From positions 2,232,001 to 2,296,000 of the forward strand of contig NZ_NXNI01000001.1 in assembly GCF_002494345.1 (NCBI RefSeq): a stretch of DNA of 64,000 nucleotides, in the 5' to 3' direction. Below the pieces are notes generated by a model. The model worked only from the letters and a program-made list of their open reading frames with translations, ran no database searches and had not been told where the DNA came from. Shown piece after piece: positions 45,616 to 55,123 of this stretch (the stretch's first letter is position 1; each line of letters opens with the position of its first letter). Source of the DNA: Natrinema ejinorense (lineage in GTDB: Archaea; Halobacteriota; Halobacteria; Halobacteriales; Natrialbaceae). The translations under genes were made by a program, and so were the position numbers.

Positions 45616-45927
45616 TCAGTCGAGCGTGATCCACAGCAGAAAGCTCAGGCCAGCCGTCTGCGCGATGTTGATCGCCATCTGGGTCTGCCAGACGATCATC
45701 GGAACCAGCGACTCGTTGTGCCACCACGCCGAGAGATCCGGATCGATCAGGTAGTAGTAGAGAACGAGGGCGTTCTCGAGCAACAGAAACGCCGCGAAGA
45801 CGAGGAGGCCGAGCGTGTGCTTCGACTTGAACGTCAAGTAGTTGCGGCCCCAAATGTAGCCCAAACCCACCAGTAGCACGACGTTGAGGGCAGTTGCGAT
45901 CTTCGCAGCGGCGATCCAGAGGCTCAT
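45616..45927 (-). CDS. Small three-helix membrane protein (DUF7521-like)
   Basis: A 103-aa integral membrane protein starting MSLWIAAAKIATALNVVLLV. Three hydrophobic segments are visible (residues 5-24, 38-58, 80-101). It lies 55 bp downstream of the winged-helix gene on the same strand; such HTH/membrane-protein pairs recur in haloarchaea. Its family name is tentative and no function is known. Confidence 0.8.
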   Translation of the reverse strand: MSLWIAAAKIATALNVVLLVGLGYIWGRNYLTFKSKHTLGLLVFAAFLLLENALVLYYYLIDPDLSAWWHNESLVPMIVWQTQMAINIAQTAGLSFLLWITLD

Positions 45928-45982
45928 CTATTCCTCCGTTGGAAACGATATGCGATATACTCTTTCCCAAATTCGTCCATAA

Positions 45983-46258
45983 TTACTCCACCTGTTCGAT
46001 TATCTGCTCGACTGTTTCCCAATGACGGCGCGTGCGATCCGTTGGCAAGTAAATCGCACCGTAATCGTCGCCGCTCTTCGTCACGATATCGTTCTCGAGG
46101 AGCACGTCGAGATGATGACGAATCGTCTTGTAATCGAGCTCGAGCGCCTCCGCGAGTTGGTTGGCATTTCGCGGTTGTTCGTCGAGCGCGTTGAGGATGC
46201 GGACGCGGTTCGTGCCGCCGCGAGTGCCGGTCAGCACGTACCACAGTGCCGCCTCCAT
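45983..46258 (-). CDS. Winged helix-turn-helix transcriptional regulator
   Basis: A 91-aa ArsR-like regulator: MEAALWYVLTGTRGGTNRVR, ILNALDEQPRNANQLAEALE and YKTIRHHLDVLLENDIV form the HTH, then the wing SGDDYGAIYLPTDRTR. The ATG at 46258 fits the family start, and a TATA box about 28 nt upstream supports a leaderless transcript. It probably forms an operon with the membrane protein downstream. Confidence 0.87.
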   Translation of the reverse strand: MEAALWYVLTGTRGGTNRVRILNALDEQPRNANQLAEALELDYKTIRHHLDVLLENDIVTKSGDDYGAIYLPTDRTRRHWETVEQIIEQVE

Positions 46259-46570
46259 TATCCGGGCCAACTCACTCGACTGTCTTAAACTATGACGTAT
46301 GGGGAAGCATAACCGCAATCGACGGACGGGGCACGTTTGCCCCGGTTCAGATGTCCGCTGAATCGACAGCCACTGACTACGGACCGCCGCCGTGACATTT
46401 CGAACTCCCGTGTGCTCGAATCGGGGACGTCCCACTGGAGTGGATCCCAGTGCTGTCCACTCGAGTGAGCCCTCTCGATCGGGTAGAACGGGGAGCAGGG
46501 CCGTCGTCGCAACAGGGAGCACTTGCTGAGAGCGCAAGGGGTTTAGGATACTCTACCCTACACCTGATAC
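46259..46570. other. Divergent intergenic region
   Basis: About 310 bp holding the promoter of the winged-helix gene at one end and, at the other, a GTTTAGGATAC element (46546-46556) about 20 nt before the reductase start. No gene is seen in between. Confidence 0.5.
46283..46292 (-). promoter_or_regulatory. TATA-like element of the winged-helix gene
   Basis: TAGTTTAAGA on the minus strand, about 28 nt before the ATG at 46258. Confidence 0.5.
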
Positions 46571-47896
46571 ATGAGCGACCAGCCACGCGTCGAGATTTAT
46601 ACCAAAACGGACTGTCCCTATTGTGAGAAGGCAAAGGACCTCTTCGACAGCAAAGGCGTCGAGTACGAGACGTACAACGTCACCGGCGACGACGAACGCT
46701 TCGAGGAGATGGTCGAGCGCGCGGACGGTCGCCAGACCGCCCCCGAAGTGTTCATCGACGACGAACTGATCGGCGGCTGGGACGACACCGCCGCGCTGAA
46801 CGAGACGGGCGAACTCGACGAGAAACTCGGCATCGCCACGGAAACCGACGAGGAAATCGTCGAGCATCGAAAACTGATCATCGCCGGCACCGGCATCGCC
46901 GGCCTGACCGCCGCCATCTACGCCGGCAGATCGAACAACGAGCCGCTGGTCATCGAGGGCGACGAACCCGGCGGCCAGCTCACCCTGACCACCGACGTCG
47001 CCAACTACCCCGGCTTCCCCGAGGGCATCGGCGGTCCGGAGCTGGTCAACAACATGAAAGAACAGGCCACGCAGTTCGGTGCCGACCTGAAAAACGGGGT
47101 TATCGAATCGGTCGAGGACTCGAGTCGCCCGTTCCGCGTCGAACTCGCGAACGGCGACGTCTACACCGCTGACGCCGTCATCGCGGCCTCGGGTGCCAGC
47201 GCCCGAACCCTCGGTATCCCCGGCGAGGACGAACTCATGGGTTACGGTCTCTCGACGTGTGCGACCTGTGACGGCGCGTTCTTCCGCGGCGAGGATATGC
47301 TCGTCGTCGGCGGCGGCGACGCCGCGATGGAGGAAGCGACCTTCCTCACGAAGTTCGCCGATACCGTCTACATCGCCCACCGCCGCGAGGAGTTCCGCGC
47401 GGAGGACTACTGGATCGACCGCGTCCACGAGAAGGTCGAAAACGGCGAGATCGAGATCATGAAGAATACCGAGTTGATCGAGATCCACGGCTCCCAGGCG
47501 GAGGGCGTCGACCACGTTACTCTCGTCGAAAACGAGCAGGGCCACCCCACCGACCGCCTCGACGACCCCGAAACCGAGGAGTTCGAGTTCGACGTCGGCG
47601 CGGTCTTCTTTGCGATCGGTCACACGCCCAACACCGACTATCTCGAGGGCACCGGCGTCGAAACCGACGCTGATGGCTACCTGAAGACTACGGGCGGCGA
47701 GGGTGGCGGCCAGACCGAAACCGACGTCCCCGGCATCTTCGGCGCTGGCGACGTCGTCGACTATCACTACCAGCAGGCCGTGACCGCCGCCGGGATGGGG
47801 TCGAAAGCCGCACTGGACGCCGACGAATACCTCGAGGACCTCGAGCGAGCCGACTCGAGCGTCGCGGACGCGGAAGCCGCTGCCGCCGACGACTAA
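46571..47896 (+). CDS. Glutaredoxin-thioredoxin reductase fusion
   Basis: A 441-aa flavoprotein. Residues 1-85 are a glutaredoxin domain (VEIYTKTDCPYCEKAKDLF, Cys15/Cys18, and APEVFIDDELIGG). Residues 100-430 are a low-molecular-weight thioredoxin reductase: FAD-binding GTGIAGLTAAIYAGR, redox CATC (Cys230/Cys233), second nucleotide fold VVGGGDAAMEEATFL, HRREEFRA and C-terminal GIFGAGDVVDYHY. The fusion could let the reductase pass electrons directly to its own glutaredoxin domain. Haloarchaea use gamma-glutamylcysteine rather than glutathione, so the Grx substrate is uncertain. Confidence 0.93.
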   Translation: MSDQPRVEIYTKTDCPYCEKAKDLFDSKGVEYETYNVTGDDERFEEMVERADGRQTAPEVFIDDELIGGWDDTAALNETGELDEKLGIATETDEEIVEHRKLIIAGTGIAGLTAAIYAGRSNNEPLVIEGDEPGGQLTLTTDVANYPGFPEGIGGPELVNNMKEQATQFGADLKNGVIESVEDSSRPFRVELANGDVYTADAVIAASGASARTLGIPGEDELMGYGLSTCATCDGAFFRGEDMLVVGGGDAAMEEATFLTKFADTVYIAHRREEFRAEDYWIDRVHEKVENGEIEIMKNTELIEIHGSQAEGVDHVTLVENEQGHPTDRLDDPETEEFEFDVGAVFFAIGHTPNTDYLEGTGVETDADGYLKTTGGEGGGQTETDVPGIFGAGDVVDYHYQQAVTAAGMGSKAALDADEYLEDLERADSSVADAEAAAADD

Positions 47897-48329
47897 CTCT
47901 TCTCCGCTATCGCCGCTCGCTCGAGCGTGTGGGTCGGGGTTCTACGGTCCGCCGTCGCGTTCCGACGTCACGAGAACTGGGCGGTCCCGAAGGGCGTAGC
48001 TCGCGAACGACCATCACACCGGATCGTTCGTCCGGGCCCGTTGGCCGCTCATTCATCGCACGGCACTAGTGGAACCACGCCCATAGTGCGCTCGCAAGAC
48101 CAACCGGCCTCCATACGGGGGCACCGACGCCACTATCAAGCGCTTCCCGTTTGAGTACCTCCTCGTACACAGCCGCGATCCACGAGCCGCGGACGGACGG
48201 CAGAGACCGTGTTTCGAGTCACTTCTCGTCACCGGTCGACTCGATCGAGATACCTGTCGGTGATCGTGTAACGGTCGATAAAAGAAAACCGCGACTATCA
48301 GGGCCGGCGTGAGCCGGTAGTGTTACGAC
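47897..48329. other. Intergenic region without a supported gene
   Basis: About 430 bp between the convergent reductase and surface-glycoprotein genes. Besides the terminator near 48.3 kb I see no gene or RNA signature. Confidence 0.5.
48279..48317 (-). terminator. Putative terminator of the PGF-CTERM glycoprotein gene
   Basis: Downstream of the stop on the minus strand a CCGGC-TCAC-GCCGG hairpin (48304-48317) is followed by the T-rich run GGTTTTCTTTTA (48279-48292). Confidence 0.45.
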
Positions 48330-51182
48330 TTAGTTCTGACGGCGGAGTGCCAGCATGGCAGCGCCGAGCAGCGCGACGAGAGCGACGCCGACACCGAAGC
48401 CGGGCGTCGTGTCGTCGCCGGAGTCGTCAGAGCCGGAGTCGTCAGAGCCGGAGTCATCCGAGCCGGAGTCGTCCGAGCCGGAGTCGTCCGAGCCGGAGTC
48501 GTCCGAGCCGGAGTCGTCCTTGCCGGAGTCGTCAGAGCCGGGGTCTTTCTCGACCGTCAGCGTACCGTCCTTCTCGGATTCGCCGTCGACGATCAGTTCC
48601 CACTCGTAGTCGCCAGCCGAAGCGTTTTCGAGGAGGGTTGCGTCAACGATCGTCTCGGAGGCACCGCCCTCGAGTTCGACGGTGTCGTTGTACAGTTCGT
48701 CGCCGTCGAAGACGAACTGGACGTTCTCGGTGACGGTGTCGTCGTTGGTGTTCTCAGCAGTGACCGTACCGCTCACGTCGTCACCAGGCACGGGTTCGGC
48801 CGGGTCGGTGGAGACGTCGTAGTTGAACGGCTGCGGTTCGGTCGCTTCGATGAGAACCGAGTCGATCTCGTTCTCGCCAGCGCCGTTGTTCGCGACAACG
48901 TCGCTTGCGCGGAGCGTGAACTCAGTACCGGGCTCGTAGTCACCGAAGTCGTATTCGGCGACGAAGTACCGGTCACCGCCATCGCTCATGACCATACCGT
49001 CAGCGGTGTCGGTGAAGGTACCTTCCGCACGGACACGCGTTCGCAGTTCCGTGCCGGGGGCGACGTTCGTGTCACCCTCGATGGTTGCACCATCGGTTGC
49101 GGGCACTTCTTCGGCGCTGTCGGTCCACTCGATATCACGCTCTTCGAGCGTGATATTGGTTTCCGAGGAGACTTCGTCGTCCTCGTCGTCGATGTACGGG
49201 TTGTCCTCAGTGATCGTGAGGTTCGCGGTGTAATCCTCGTCGTCCCACATGAGGTTGTTACCAGCGTCCTCAACGACGAGGATGAGCTGGCTGCCGTTGT
49301 AATCGTCACCGTTGACCGCAACGACGTTGAGCTGGTCAGCGTCGTCAGCGGCCGTGAGGTTCAGGACCTGTGGGTCCCGGTTCGTACCGGGTTCTGCCTG
49401 CTCCATCTCGAAGGAAACGCCTGCGTTGGCGAGTTCTTCGGTGACGTCGTCGCCGTTCTCCGTATTGGCGAAGACACCAGTCATGCCGAGATCCTCGACC
49501 GTCACGAGGAGGTGGTCCTCCTGTGCGATGGTCGACGTCTGCGTGACCGTCGTGTCGTCGTCCTCGAAGTCTTCGAGGTTGTCTACGGAGTCACTGTTCG
49601 GTGCGGTGTGAGCCGCGAGCGCGCCGGGTTCGGCTCGCTCGTTGAGGTACAGGAAGCCGGTGTCCTGCTCGTCGTCGATCTCGCCGTGGTTGTCTTCAGG
49701 GGTGGACTCCCAGTCGTTACCGATGTTGACCAGGTATTCACCGTCGCCGAGACGTTCGCCGAGCGGACCGTCACCGTCTTCGGTAACGTTCGTGTAAGCG
49801 ACCTCAACGTCGACGTCGTCGATGACGTCGCCTGCGTCCTCACCTTCGAGGTAGATCGGGTTGAAGACGTTCGCTTCGTCCTCGGTGGTACCAGCGATGT
49901 ACGTGTTCATCGAGATACCGAACTGATCCTCGTCGTAGTCCGAGGAGTCGATATCGAGGCCGATTTCGTAGTTGTTCTCTTCGTGGTCACCGACCTGCAT
50001 GACGCTGCTGTCGGTTCCGTCAGTGTCGATCGGGATGACAACGTTGTCACCCTGTGCGCCTGTTGGGTTGCCGTCGATCGAGCGGTCGGCACCGTCGCTT
50101 TCGGTGACGTTGACCGTATCCGAGGCTTCGGCGGTCGTGTCCGTCACCTCGAAGTCGAAGGTGTATTCGTCCGCGTCGATGTTCGTGAAGTTCGTCTCGT
50201 AGGTGTCGTCCTCGACGTCCTCGAGCGTGACGATCTCGTCATCGTCGTACGTCTCCGAGATGTCGAAGTCGTCTCCGAAGATGTGCTCGAGTTCCTCGAC
50301 GTCGAGACCGTCGGCGGAGACGTTGATGTTGTAGGCAGCACGCCGGGACTCGAACTCGAGTTCGAAGTCGTCGGTCGTGTCGTCGACACTGTCAGCCTCG
50401 AATTCGGCGGTGTCGAACTCCTGGACCAGGATGTCGAACATGTTGTCCCGGTCGTCGATGAAGTACTGACCCGTCTCCTCGCCGCTGGTGTCGAAGGTGA
50501 TGTAGCCGTCCTCGTCAGCAGTCAGCTGGTTTGCTGGGTCGGAGGAGCTGTCACCAGTGCTCTTTCGGAGCACGACGGTGTCGCCAGCCTCGAAGCCGCC
50601 AACGCGGACTTCCTGGCCGCTCCAGACGAGGTCACCAGCGAGGTCGGACGTGTCGTCGAAGGACACGTCAGCCTCGTCGGAGTCCTCCTCGTCGGAGTCG
50701 TCTCCATCGTCGCCGTCGTCGCCGTCGCTGCTGTCGACGGTGATCGTGACGGTCGCGTCATCGCTCGAGTCCGGCGTCACGAAGCCGGTTGCAGCGATGT
50801 CGTAGTCTCCGTCAGCAGCGTTGTCGTCAACGGTAACCGTAGCGGAGACCTCGTAGGACTCGCCAGCGGCGACCGTTTCGGACGTGCTGAGCCACGACTG
50901 GGAACCGCTCTGCCAGTCGCTACTGTCAGACGTCACGTCCCAATCGGAGGGAAGCTCGCTCAGTTCGATACCAGTTGCCGTTCCATCCTCATCCCCAGTA
51001 TTCTCCAGGGTATAGGTAATCTCTACTTCTTCGCCAGGGGCCACAGTCGCATCATCGACTGACGCGTCGAGAGATGCGTTCGCGCCCGACTCCTGTGCCG
51101 AAACCGGCACAGCAGCGAACACGGATAGCACCATCATCAGCGACAGTGTGATCCCAATAAGTTGTTTTCTTGTAGTTGTCAT
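48330..51182 (-). CDS. Surface glycoprotein with BGTF-like domain and PGF-CTERM anchor
   Basis: Predicted S-layer-type cell-surface protein of 950 aa. A Sec signal (MTTTRKQLIGITLSLMMVLS) precedes a CARDB-like beta domain (about 30-130). An acidic D/S/E linker and a domain resembling haloarchaeal BGTF surface domains (QEVRVGGFEAGDTVVLRKST) follow, then further beta-rich regions. A repeated DSGSD linker precedes the PGF-CTERM segment TPGFGVGVALVALLGAAMLA. It was probably glycosylated and lipid-anchored. It lies just downstream of the dockerin-type glycoprotein, in the same orientation. Confidence 0.87.
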   Translation of the reverse strand: MTTTRKQLIGITLSLMMVLSVFAAVPVSAQESGANASLDASVDDATVAPGEEVEITYTLENTGDEDGTATGIELSELPSDWDVTSDSSDWQSGSQSWLSTSETVAAGESYEVSATVTVDDNAADGDYDIAATGFVTPDSSDDATVTITVDSSDGDDGDDGDDSDEEDSDEADVSFDDTSDLAGDLVWSGQEVRVGGFEAGDTVVLRKSTGDSSSDPANQLTADEDGYITFDTSGEETGQYFIDDRDNMFDILVQEFDTAEFEADSVDDTTDDFELEFESRRAAYNINVSADGLDVEELEHIFGDDFDISETYDDDEIVTLEDVEDDTYETNFTNIDADEYTFDFEVTDTTAEASDTVNVTESDGADRSIDGNPTGAQGDNVVIPIDTDGTDSSVMQVGDHEENNYEIGLDIDSSDYDEDQFGISMNTYIAGTTEDEANVFNPIYLEGEDAGDVIDDVDVEVAYTNVTEDGDGPLGERLGDGEYLVNIGNDWESTPEDNHGEIDDEQDTGFLYLNERAEPGALAAHTAPNSDSVDNLEDFEDDDTTVTQTSTIAQEDHLLVTVEDLGMTGVFANTENGDDVTEELANAGVSFEMEQAEPGTNRDPQVLNLTAADDADQLNVVAVNGDDYNGSQLILVVEDAGNNLMWDDEDYTANLTITEDNPYIDDEDDEVSSETNITLEERDIEWTDSAEEVPATDGATIEGDTNVAPGTELRTRVRAEGTFTDTADGMVMSDGGDRYFVAEYDFGDYEPGTEFTLRASDVVANNGAGENEIDSVLIEATEPQPFNYDVSTDPAEPVPGDDVSGTVTAENTNDDTVTENVQFVFDGDELYNDTVELEGGASETIVDATLLENASAGDYEWELIVDGESEKDGTLTVEKDPGSDDSGKDDSGSDDSGSDDSGSDDSGSDDSGSDDSGSDDSGDDTTPGFGVGVALVALLGAAMLALRRQN
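48421..48540. repeat. Eight-copy 15-bp tandem repeat encoding DSGSD
   Basis: Eight copies of GAGTCGTCNGAGCCG-type units, inside the surface-glycoprotein gene, encoding (DSGSD)n on the minus strand. It is a likely glycosylated, wall-spanning linker and a potential site of copy-number change. Confidence 0.85.
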
Positions 51183-51472
51183 GCTACTCCAGACGTTGGT
51201 TGCGCACCATCTATTAAATGCTTTGTGTTCCCCTGTTATGTTTATAAATAGATCATTCACCGAGTGGTAGAGAGGTATTAATGGCTGGTGTAGACGCACA
51301 GTATAGCGCCTCTTAGTAACAGTTGTGGAAAGCAAAGGAGTAATAACGTATTTCGAACGCCAATATGTATTCGCCGGAGTGAATAGCAATTCACTTATAA
51401 GTAATCGTTCAGCGGACGTCAAAAAATAAGCTACATTTCAATTCGCGAGCCGACTGGAGAGTCTGAGCGAAT
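51183..51472. promoter_or_regulatory. AT-rich region upstream of the PGF-CTERM glycoprotein gene
   Basis: About 290 bp, clearly AT-richer than the genes. Minus-strand TATA candidates are GCATTTAATAG (51214-51224) and TATTTATAAAC (51239-51249). The latter would give a leader of roughly 30 nt. Confidence 0.45.
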
Positions 51473-51479
51473 TCAGACT
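51419..51479 (-). terminator. Putative terminator of the dockerin-type glycoprotein gene
   Basis: A 7-bp inverted repeat AGTCTGA/TCAGACT (51460-51466 and 51473-51479) covers the stop codon region. A TTTTTT run on the minus strand (51421-51426) follows. Confidence 0.4.
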
Positions 51480-54400
51480 TCCTGGTCGGTGTTGTACGCC
51501 TGAAGGACGGTCAGCACTTCGGTCGTGCCGATATCGCCGTTGTTGTTGTCCTGAATTGCGGTAAGGACTTCGTTGATATCGATCTGGCCGTTATCGTTCG
51601 TGTCGTACTGCGACACGTCGAAGTCGTTATTGCCGTCGTTTTCAGTGACAGTCAGCGTAGCAGTCTGGTCGTTGAGCGACGTCGAGACGCCGTGCTCGTA
51701 GTCACCAGCTTCGGCGTCGACGGTGTACTCGAACTCGACCGTGGTACTCTCTCCAGCATCGATCGTGACATCGGTGGAGTCCACGACTGCACCGTCGAAC
51801 ATGTAGTCGACCGTGTTGGTGGCACTCTCGGCACCGGTGTTAGTGACGTTTGCCGTCACCGTGATCGTGTCACCCTGGGCTGCGTCCGCAGGTGCAGCCA
51901 GGTCGGAGACCGCGAAGCCTTCGGGGGCCTCGACACCCTCGATCACGATGTCAGCGTTGGTCGTCCCGAGCGGGAGGTTCTCGTCGATCGTGTAACCAGT
52001 CTGTTCATTGAACGTCGCTTCAGTACGGTAGTCCATACCGGTTCGGAGGTCCGTGAACGCGTACGAACCAGTGGCACCAGTTTCACGCTGGCCAACGAGG
52101 TCGTACTCCTGGCTGGTTACGTTCCAGACGTAGAGTTCGACGTTTGCACCGGGGATGTTGTTGTCTTCTGCGTCAACAACGTCGCCAGTGATCTGACCGA
52201 CACCGAAGACTTCGACTTCGGCGTTCTGGTTCTCGTCGGTGGTGAACTCCGTGTCTTCGGAGTTCTCGGTAGTGGCGTTGATGTCAGTGACGCCCGTGTT
52301 CGGGCCACTGACGAACGTCGTCATCGCCGTACCGTTATCGTCGGTCGTGAGGTTGGTAGCGTCGAGTGCACCGACGGTACCGTCGTTGGTGGTAAGCTCA
52401 ACGTCCTGACCCGGAGCGGGGCTCCACTCGTCGTCGCCGGTCTGTGGGTTGCGCTCGGTCACGACCTGAACGTTGGTCGTGTCGTCGAGCGGCAGAGAGG
52501 TCGCGTTCACCCATTCGCCATCCTCTTCGACGTACACGTTCGTACGGTAGTCGAAGACGACGTCTTCCTGGAAGATAGCGACGTCTTGGGTCACCTGGTC
52601 GTTCGCAGCGCCAGTGTTCAGGTTCTGGTCCGTACCAGCGACGAACTGACCGGCTGCCTCAGAGGACAGGTTGATCTGGTCGTACTGGTCGTTGTAGGAC
52701 ACGTAGAGGTTGAACTCCGTCTGCTCACCGGCGAGACCGCTGACGACGTAAGCGCCGTCCTCGTTGGTCTCGGCGGTCAGGAAGGAGTCTCCCTCATCGT
52801 TAACGAAGGTGTCGTTGATGTAATCGTAGGACTGGTCGACCTGTCCGTCGTAGGCGACCCAGACGTTAGCGTCTTCGATCGGCTCCTGGGTTTCGCCGTC
52901 GCGGATCTCACCGGTGACGACTTCGTCGCCCTCGAGGACGTACGTGACGTTAGCTGCAGCACTCGCGTCGTCTGCAGTGGCGTCATCGTCGAGGCCGGAA
53001 ACTGCTTCGCCGTCGATGAGGTTTTTGACGATCGGCTGGATGTCTCCGGCGCCGTCCGTCATGTTGCTCTCGTTGGCGTAGTCAGCACTCACTTCGAACG
53101 TTTCGTACGACCAGTTGCCCGTCGCGGCATTGTCGTCGATGTTGCCTTCGGGGCTGTCGGGCGTGATCGTGACGGTCAGGTCCTGCGTGGAGTTACCCTG
53201 TTCATCGAGGAAGGTCGCGATGTCGAAGGTACCTGCAGCCACGGGATCGATTTCAGCAGTGCTGAGGTCGACCGTAACGTCGCGGTTCACAGCGCGGTTG
53301 TCGTCGTTCTGCGTCTGCGAGTAGACGACGTACGTCTGCGTGTTGTCGAGCTCCCCGTCTGCGAGAAGCGTCGTTTCGTTACTGACGATTTCCTGCTCTT
53401 CTTCGTCGAAGACGCCAATGCCGATCTCCTGTGGCGCTTCGTCGCTCTCGAGTTCGACTTCGACGCTGTCACCAGTTTGACCCGGCGTGTAGAGCGAAGC
53501 CGTACGGGTGTTCGAGACGAGGAGGGCGCTCCCTTCAGCTTCAACGACGTAGTCGTACGAGTCTGCCTGCGAAGGACCAACAGCGAGGCCCTCGAAGCGG
53601 ACGAATCCGTCGTCGTTAGTCGTGAGAGAGTCGAGCGGAACTGCAGTGGACGGGTCCGTGTTGTACTCGTCAGCATCGTAGATGTTGACGGTAGTATCCG
53701 CGACGGGTTCACGGGTGTCAGCATTGATGACGTCAGTGCTCACGGTCCCCTTGTCGTCCGTTGCGATCGTCAGGTCTACTCCAGCGTTGGAGTTGGCCGT
53801 GGCGACACCGTGACCGTAGTTGTCGTTGGAGTCAGTAGTAGCGCCACTGAAGACGGTATCGTCTCCCGTGTTCGGCGTGAACTCAACGTTCGCCTCTTCG
53901 CCAGGCGAGATCACAACGTTGGTCTGGCTGTCCTTCTCGTCAGTTCCGTCGAAGGCAAGGGTACCTGCCCCGTTTCCGACACCAGTCACGTGGTAGGAGA
54001 CCGTCTGATCTCCTGCGAGGTCACCGGTGTTCTCGATCGTTGCGTTGACCGTGATGTCCGCACCGTACGGTGCGTACGGTGGTGCATCGATGTTCGAAAC
54101 CTGATAGTTGGCTGGGTCGACGGTCAGCTCGTCGACGTTCTCGACGTCGGACCAGTCAGCTGTAGCAAGGCTGCCACCATCGGCTGGTTCGGCAGTCGCA
54201 CTCGAGCTACCCGAAACCGCGTAGACGTTGTAGCTGTCTGCAGCGAGACTAGTGATGTCTACGCTTTCGAAGGTGGTTTCGCCGGAGCTATCTGCCGATG
54301 CGCTGGCGTAGAGGTCGGTACCAGCGTCGTAAGTGGCGTCGGCACTCACCACGTATGCTACGTTCGAGTCACCCGCATCGTGAGTGACCGTAATATCCGA

Positions 54401-54559
54401 TTCGCCTGAGGCTGTATCGTCCGAATTAACCGCGGTCGCTGCCGCCGCCGCCCCGCCCGCAAACGCTGCGGACATGGCGACAACGGACAGTACCATCATC
54501 ACGGTCAGGAACACTGCGCGTCCCTTCTCGCGATAGGTTGGTTTGTCGTTTCTTGTCAT
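51473..54559 (-). CDS. S-layer-type surface glycoprotein with dockerin-like C terminus
   Basis: Very large exported surface protein of 1028 aa. The N terminus MTRNDKPTYREKGRAVFLTV then MMVLSVVAMSAAFAGGAAA matches the halobacterial surface-glycoprotein signal peptide. The body has several acidic Ig-like/CARDB/carboxypeptidase-regulatory-like beta domains, e.g. VVTGEIRDGETQEPIEDANV. The C-terminal 60 residues are dockerin-like with paired Ca-binding loops: DTNDNGQIDINEVLTAIQDN and NNGDIGTTEVLTVLQAY. There is no PGF-CTERM or membrane segment. It may be the cell's main S-layer protein, or bind a cohesin-like partner. Confidence 0.87.
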   Translation of the reverse strand: MTRNDKPTYREKGRAVFLTVMMVLSVVAMSAAFAGGAAAAATAVNSDDTASGESDITVTHDAGDSNVAYVVSADATYDAGTDLYASASADSSGETTFESVDITSLAADSYNVYAVSGSSSATAEPADGGSLATADWSDVENVDELTVDPANYQVSNIDAPPYAPYGADITVNATIENTGDLAGDQTVSYHVTGVGNGAGTLAFDGTDEKDSQTNVVISPGEEANVEFTPNTGDDTVFSGATTDSNDNYGHGVATANSNAGVDLTIATDDKGTVSTDVINADTREPVADTTVNIYDADEYNTDPSTAVPLDSLTTNDDGFVRFEGLAVGPSQADSYDYVVEAEGSALLVSNTRTASLYTPGQTGDSVEVELESDEAPQEIGIGVFDEEEQEIVSNETTLLADGELDNTQTYVVYSQTQNDDNRAVNRDVTVDLSTAEIDPVAAGTFDIATFLDEQGNSTQDLTVTITPDSPEGNIDDNAATGNWSYETFEVSADYANESNMTDGAGDIQPIVKNLIDGEAVSGLDDDATADDASAAANVTYVLEGDEVVTGEIRDGETQEPIEDANVWVAYDGQVDQSYDYINDTFVNDEGDSFLTAETNEDGAYVVSGLAGEQTEFNLYVSYNDQYDQINLSSEAAGQFVAGTDQNLNTGAANDQVTQDVAIFQEDVVFDYRTNVYVEEDGEWVNATSLPLDDTTNVQVVTERNPQTGDDEWSPAPGQDVELTTNDGTVGALDATNLTTDDNGTAMTTFVSGPNTGVTDINATTENSEDTEFTTDENQNAEVEVFGVGQITGDVVDAEDNNIPGANVELYVWNVTSQEYDLVGQRETGATGSYAFTDLRTGMDYRTEATFNEQTGYTIDENLPLGTTNADIVIEGVEAPEGFAVSDLAAPADAAQGDTITVTANVTNTGAESATNTVDYMFDGAVVDSTDVTIDAGESTTVEFEYTVDAEAGDYEHGVSTSLNDQTATLTVTENDGNNDFDVSQYDTNDNGQIDINEVLTAIQDNNNGDIGTTEVLTVLQAYNTDQEV

Positions 54560-54717
54560 ATGTTATGTTAGTTGGGTTGCTTCTCCTGAGTGGCCACGCT
54601 TGCGTTCCGATCGTGAGTCCGGGTAATCGAACGTTGAATGCGGTCCGAAAGACGCCGTCCGATCCTACTAGCTTGCATGACCATGGGTAGGGGTACGGAC
54701 GATATTTCATAGGCGTG

Positions 54718-54730
54718 TCTTAAATACTTT
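54718..54730 (-). promoter_or_regulatory. Promoter of the S-layer-type gene
   Basis: AAAGTATTTAAGA on the minus strand is a strong haloarchaeal TATA/BRE-like box about 165 nt upstream of the ATG. It predicts a leader of about 135 nt. Long leaders are known for haloarchaeal S-layer genes. Confidence 0.6.
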
Positions 54731-55094
54731 GTTGTACGTCACGACAGATGAGTATACTCTATGACATACAGGAACAGTCGTGTGTCTCTTATTATGGCGG
54801 GTATAATATCTCCGATTATGCCCGCATCAAACCGTTCAACCCGCTACTTGGCCGAAATCGACACCCGGATCAGACCTATGTCACGAATTCGGTAGGAAAT
54901 ACTTATTTAGAGGTCTGATACGGATTGTATAATTATCGAGACTGTCGGTATCACTATTATGACTACTGAAAAAGAGTTAGTAGAGTACGGTAAGACGGTA
55001 TTACAACCGCGATCTGCACCGCTCGAGCGGAGATCCCTCCAGGTGGGGGTCGTGTACCCACGTCCCATACGGAGGAACGGGGATTTCGGGAAGC

Positions 55095-55123
55095 AGTAAT
55101 TGTGCCGAGTTGACACAATTACT
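55095..55123. repeat. 10-bp inverted repeat
   Basis: AGTAATTGTG (55095-55104) and CACAATTACT (55114-55123) are perfect complements separated by nine bases. This could be an operator or hairpin; no adjacent gene explains it. Confidence 0.7.

Noticed and set aside
48421-48540. Possible CRISPR array
   Set aside because: Repeats are 15 bp without spacers and encode DSGSD in a surface protein.
49512-54409. Two long plus-strand frames opposite the surface glycoproteins
   Set aside because: Val/Asp-rich antisense products of acidic glycoprotein genes; signal peptides and PGF-CTERM/dockerin ends are on the minus strand.
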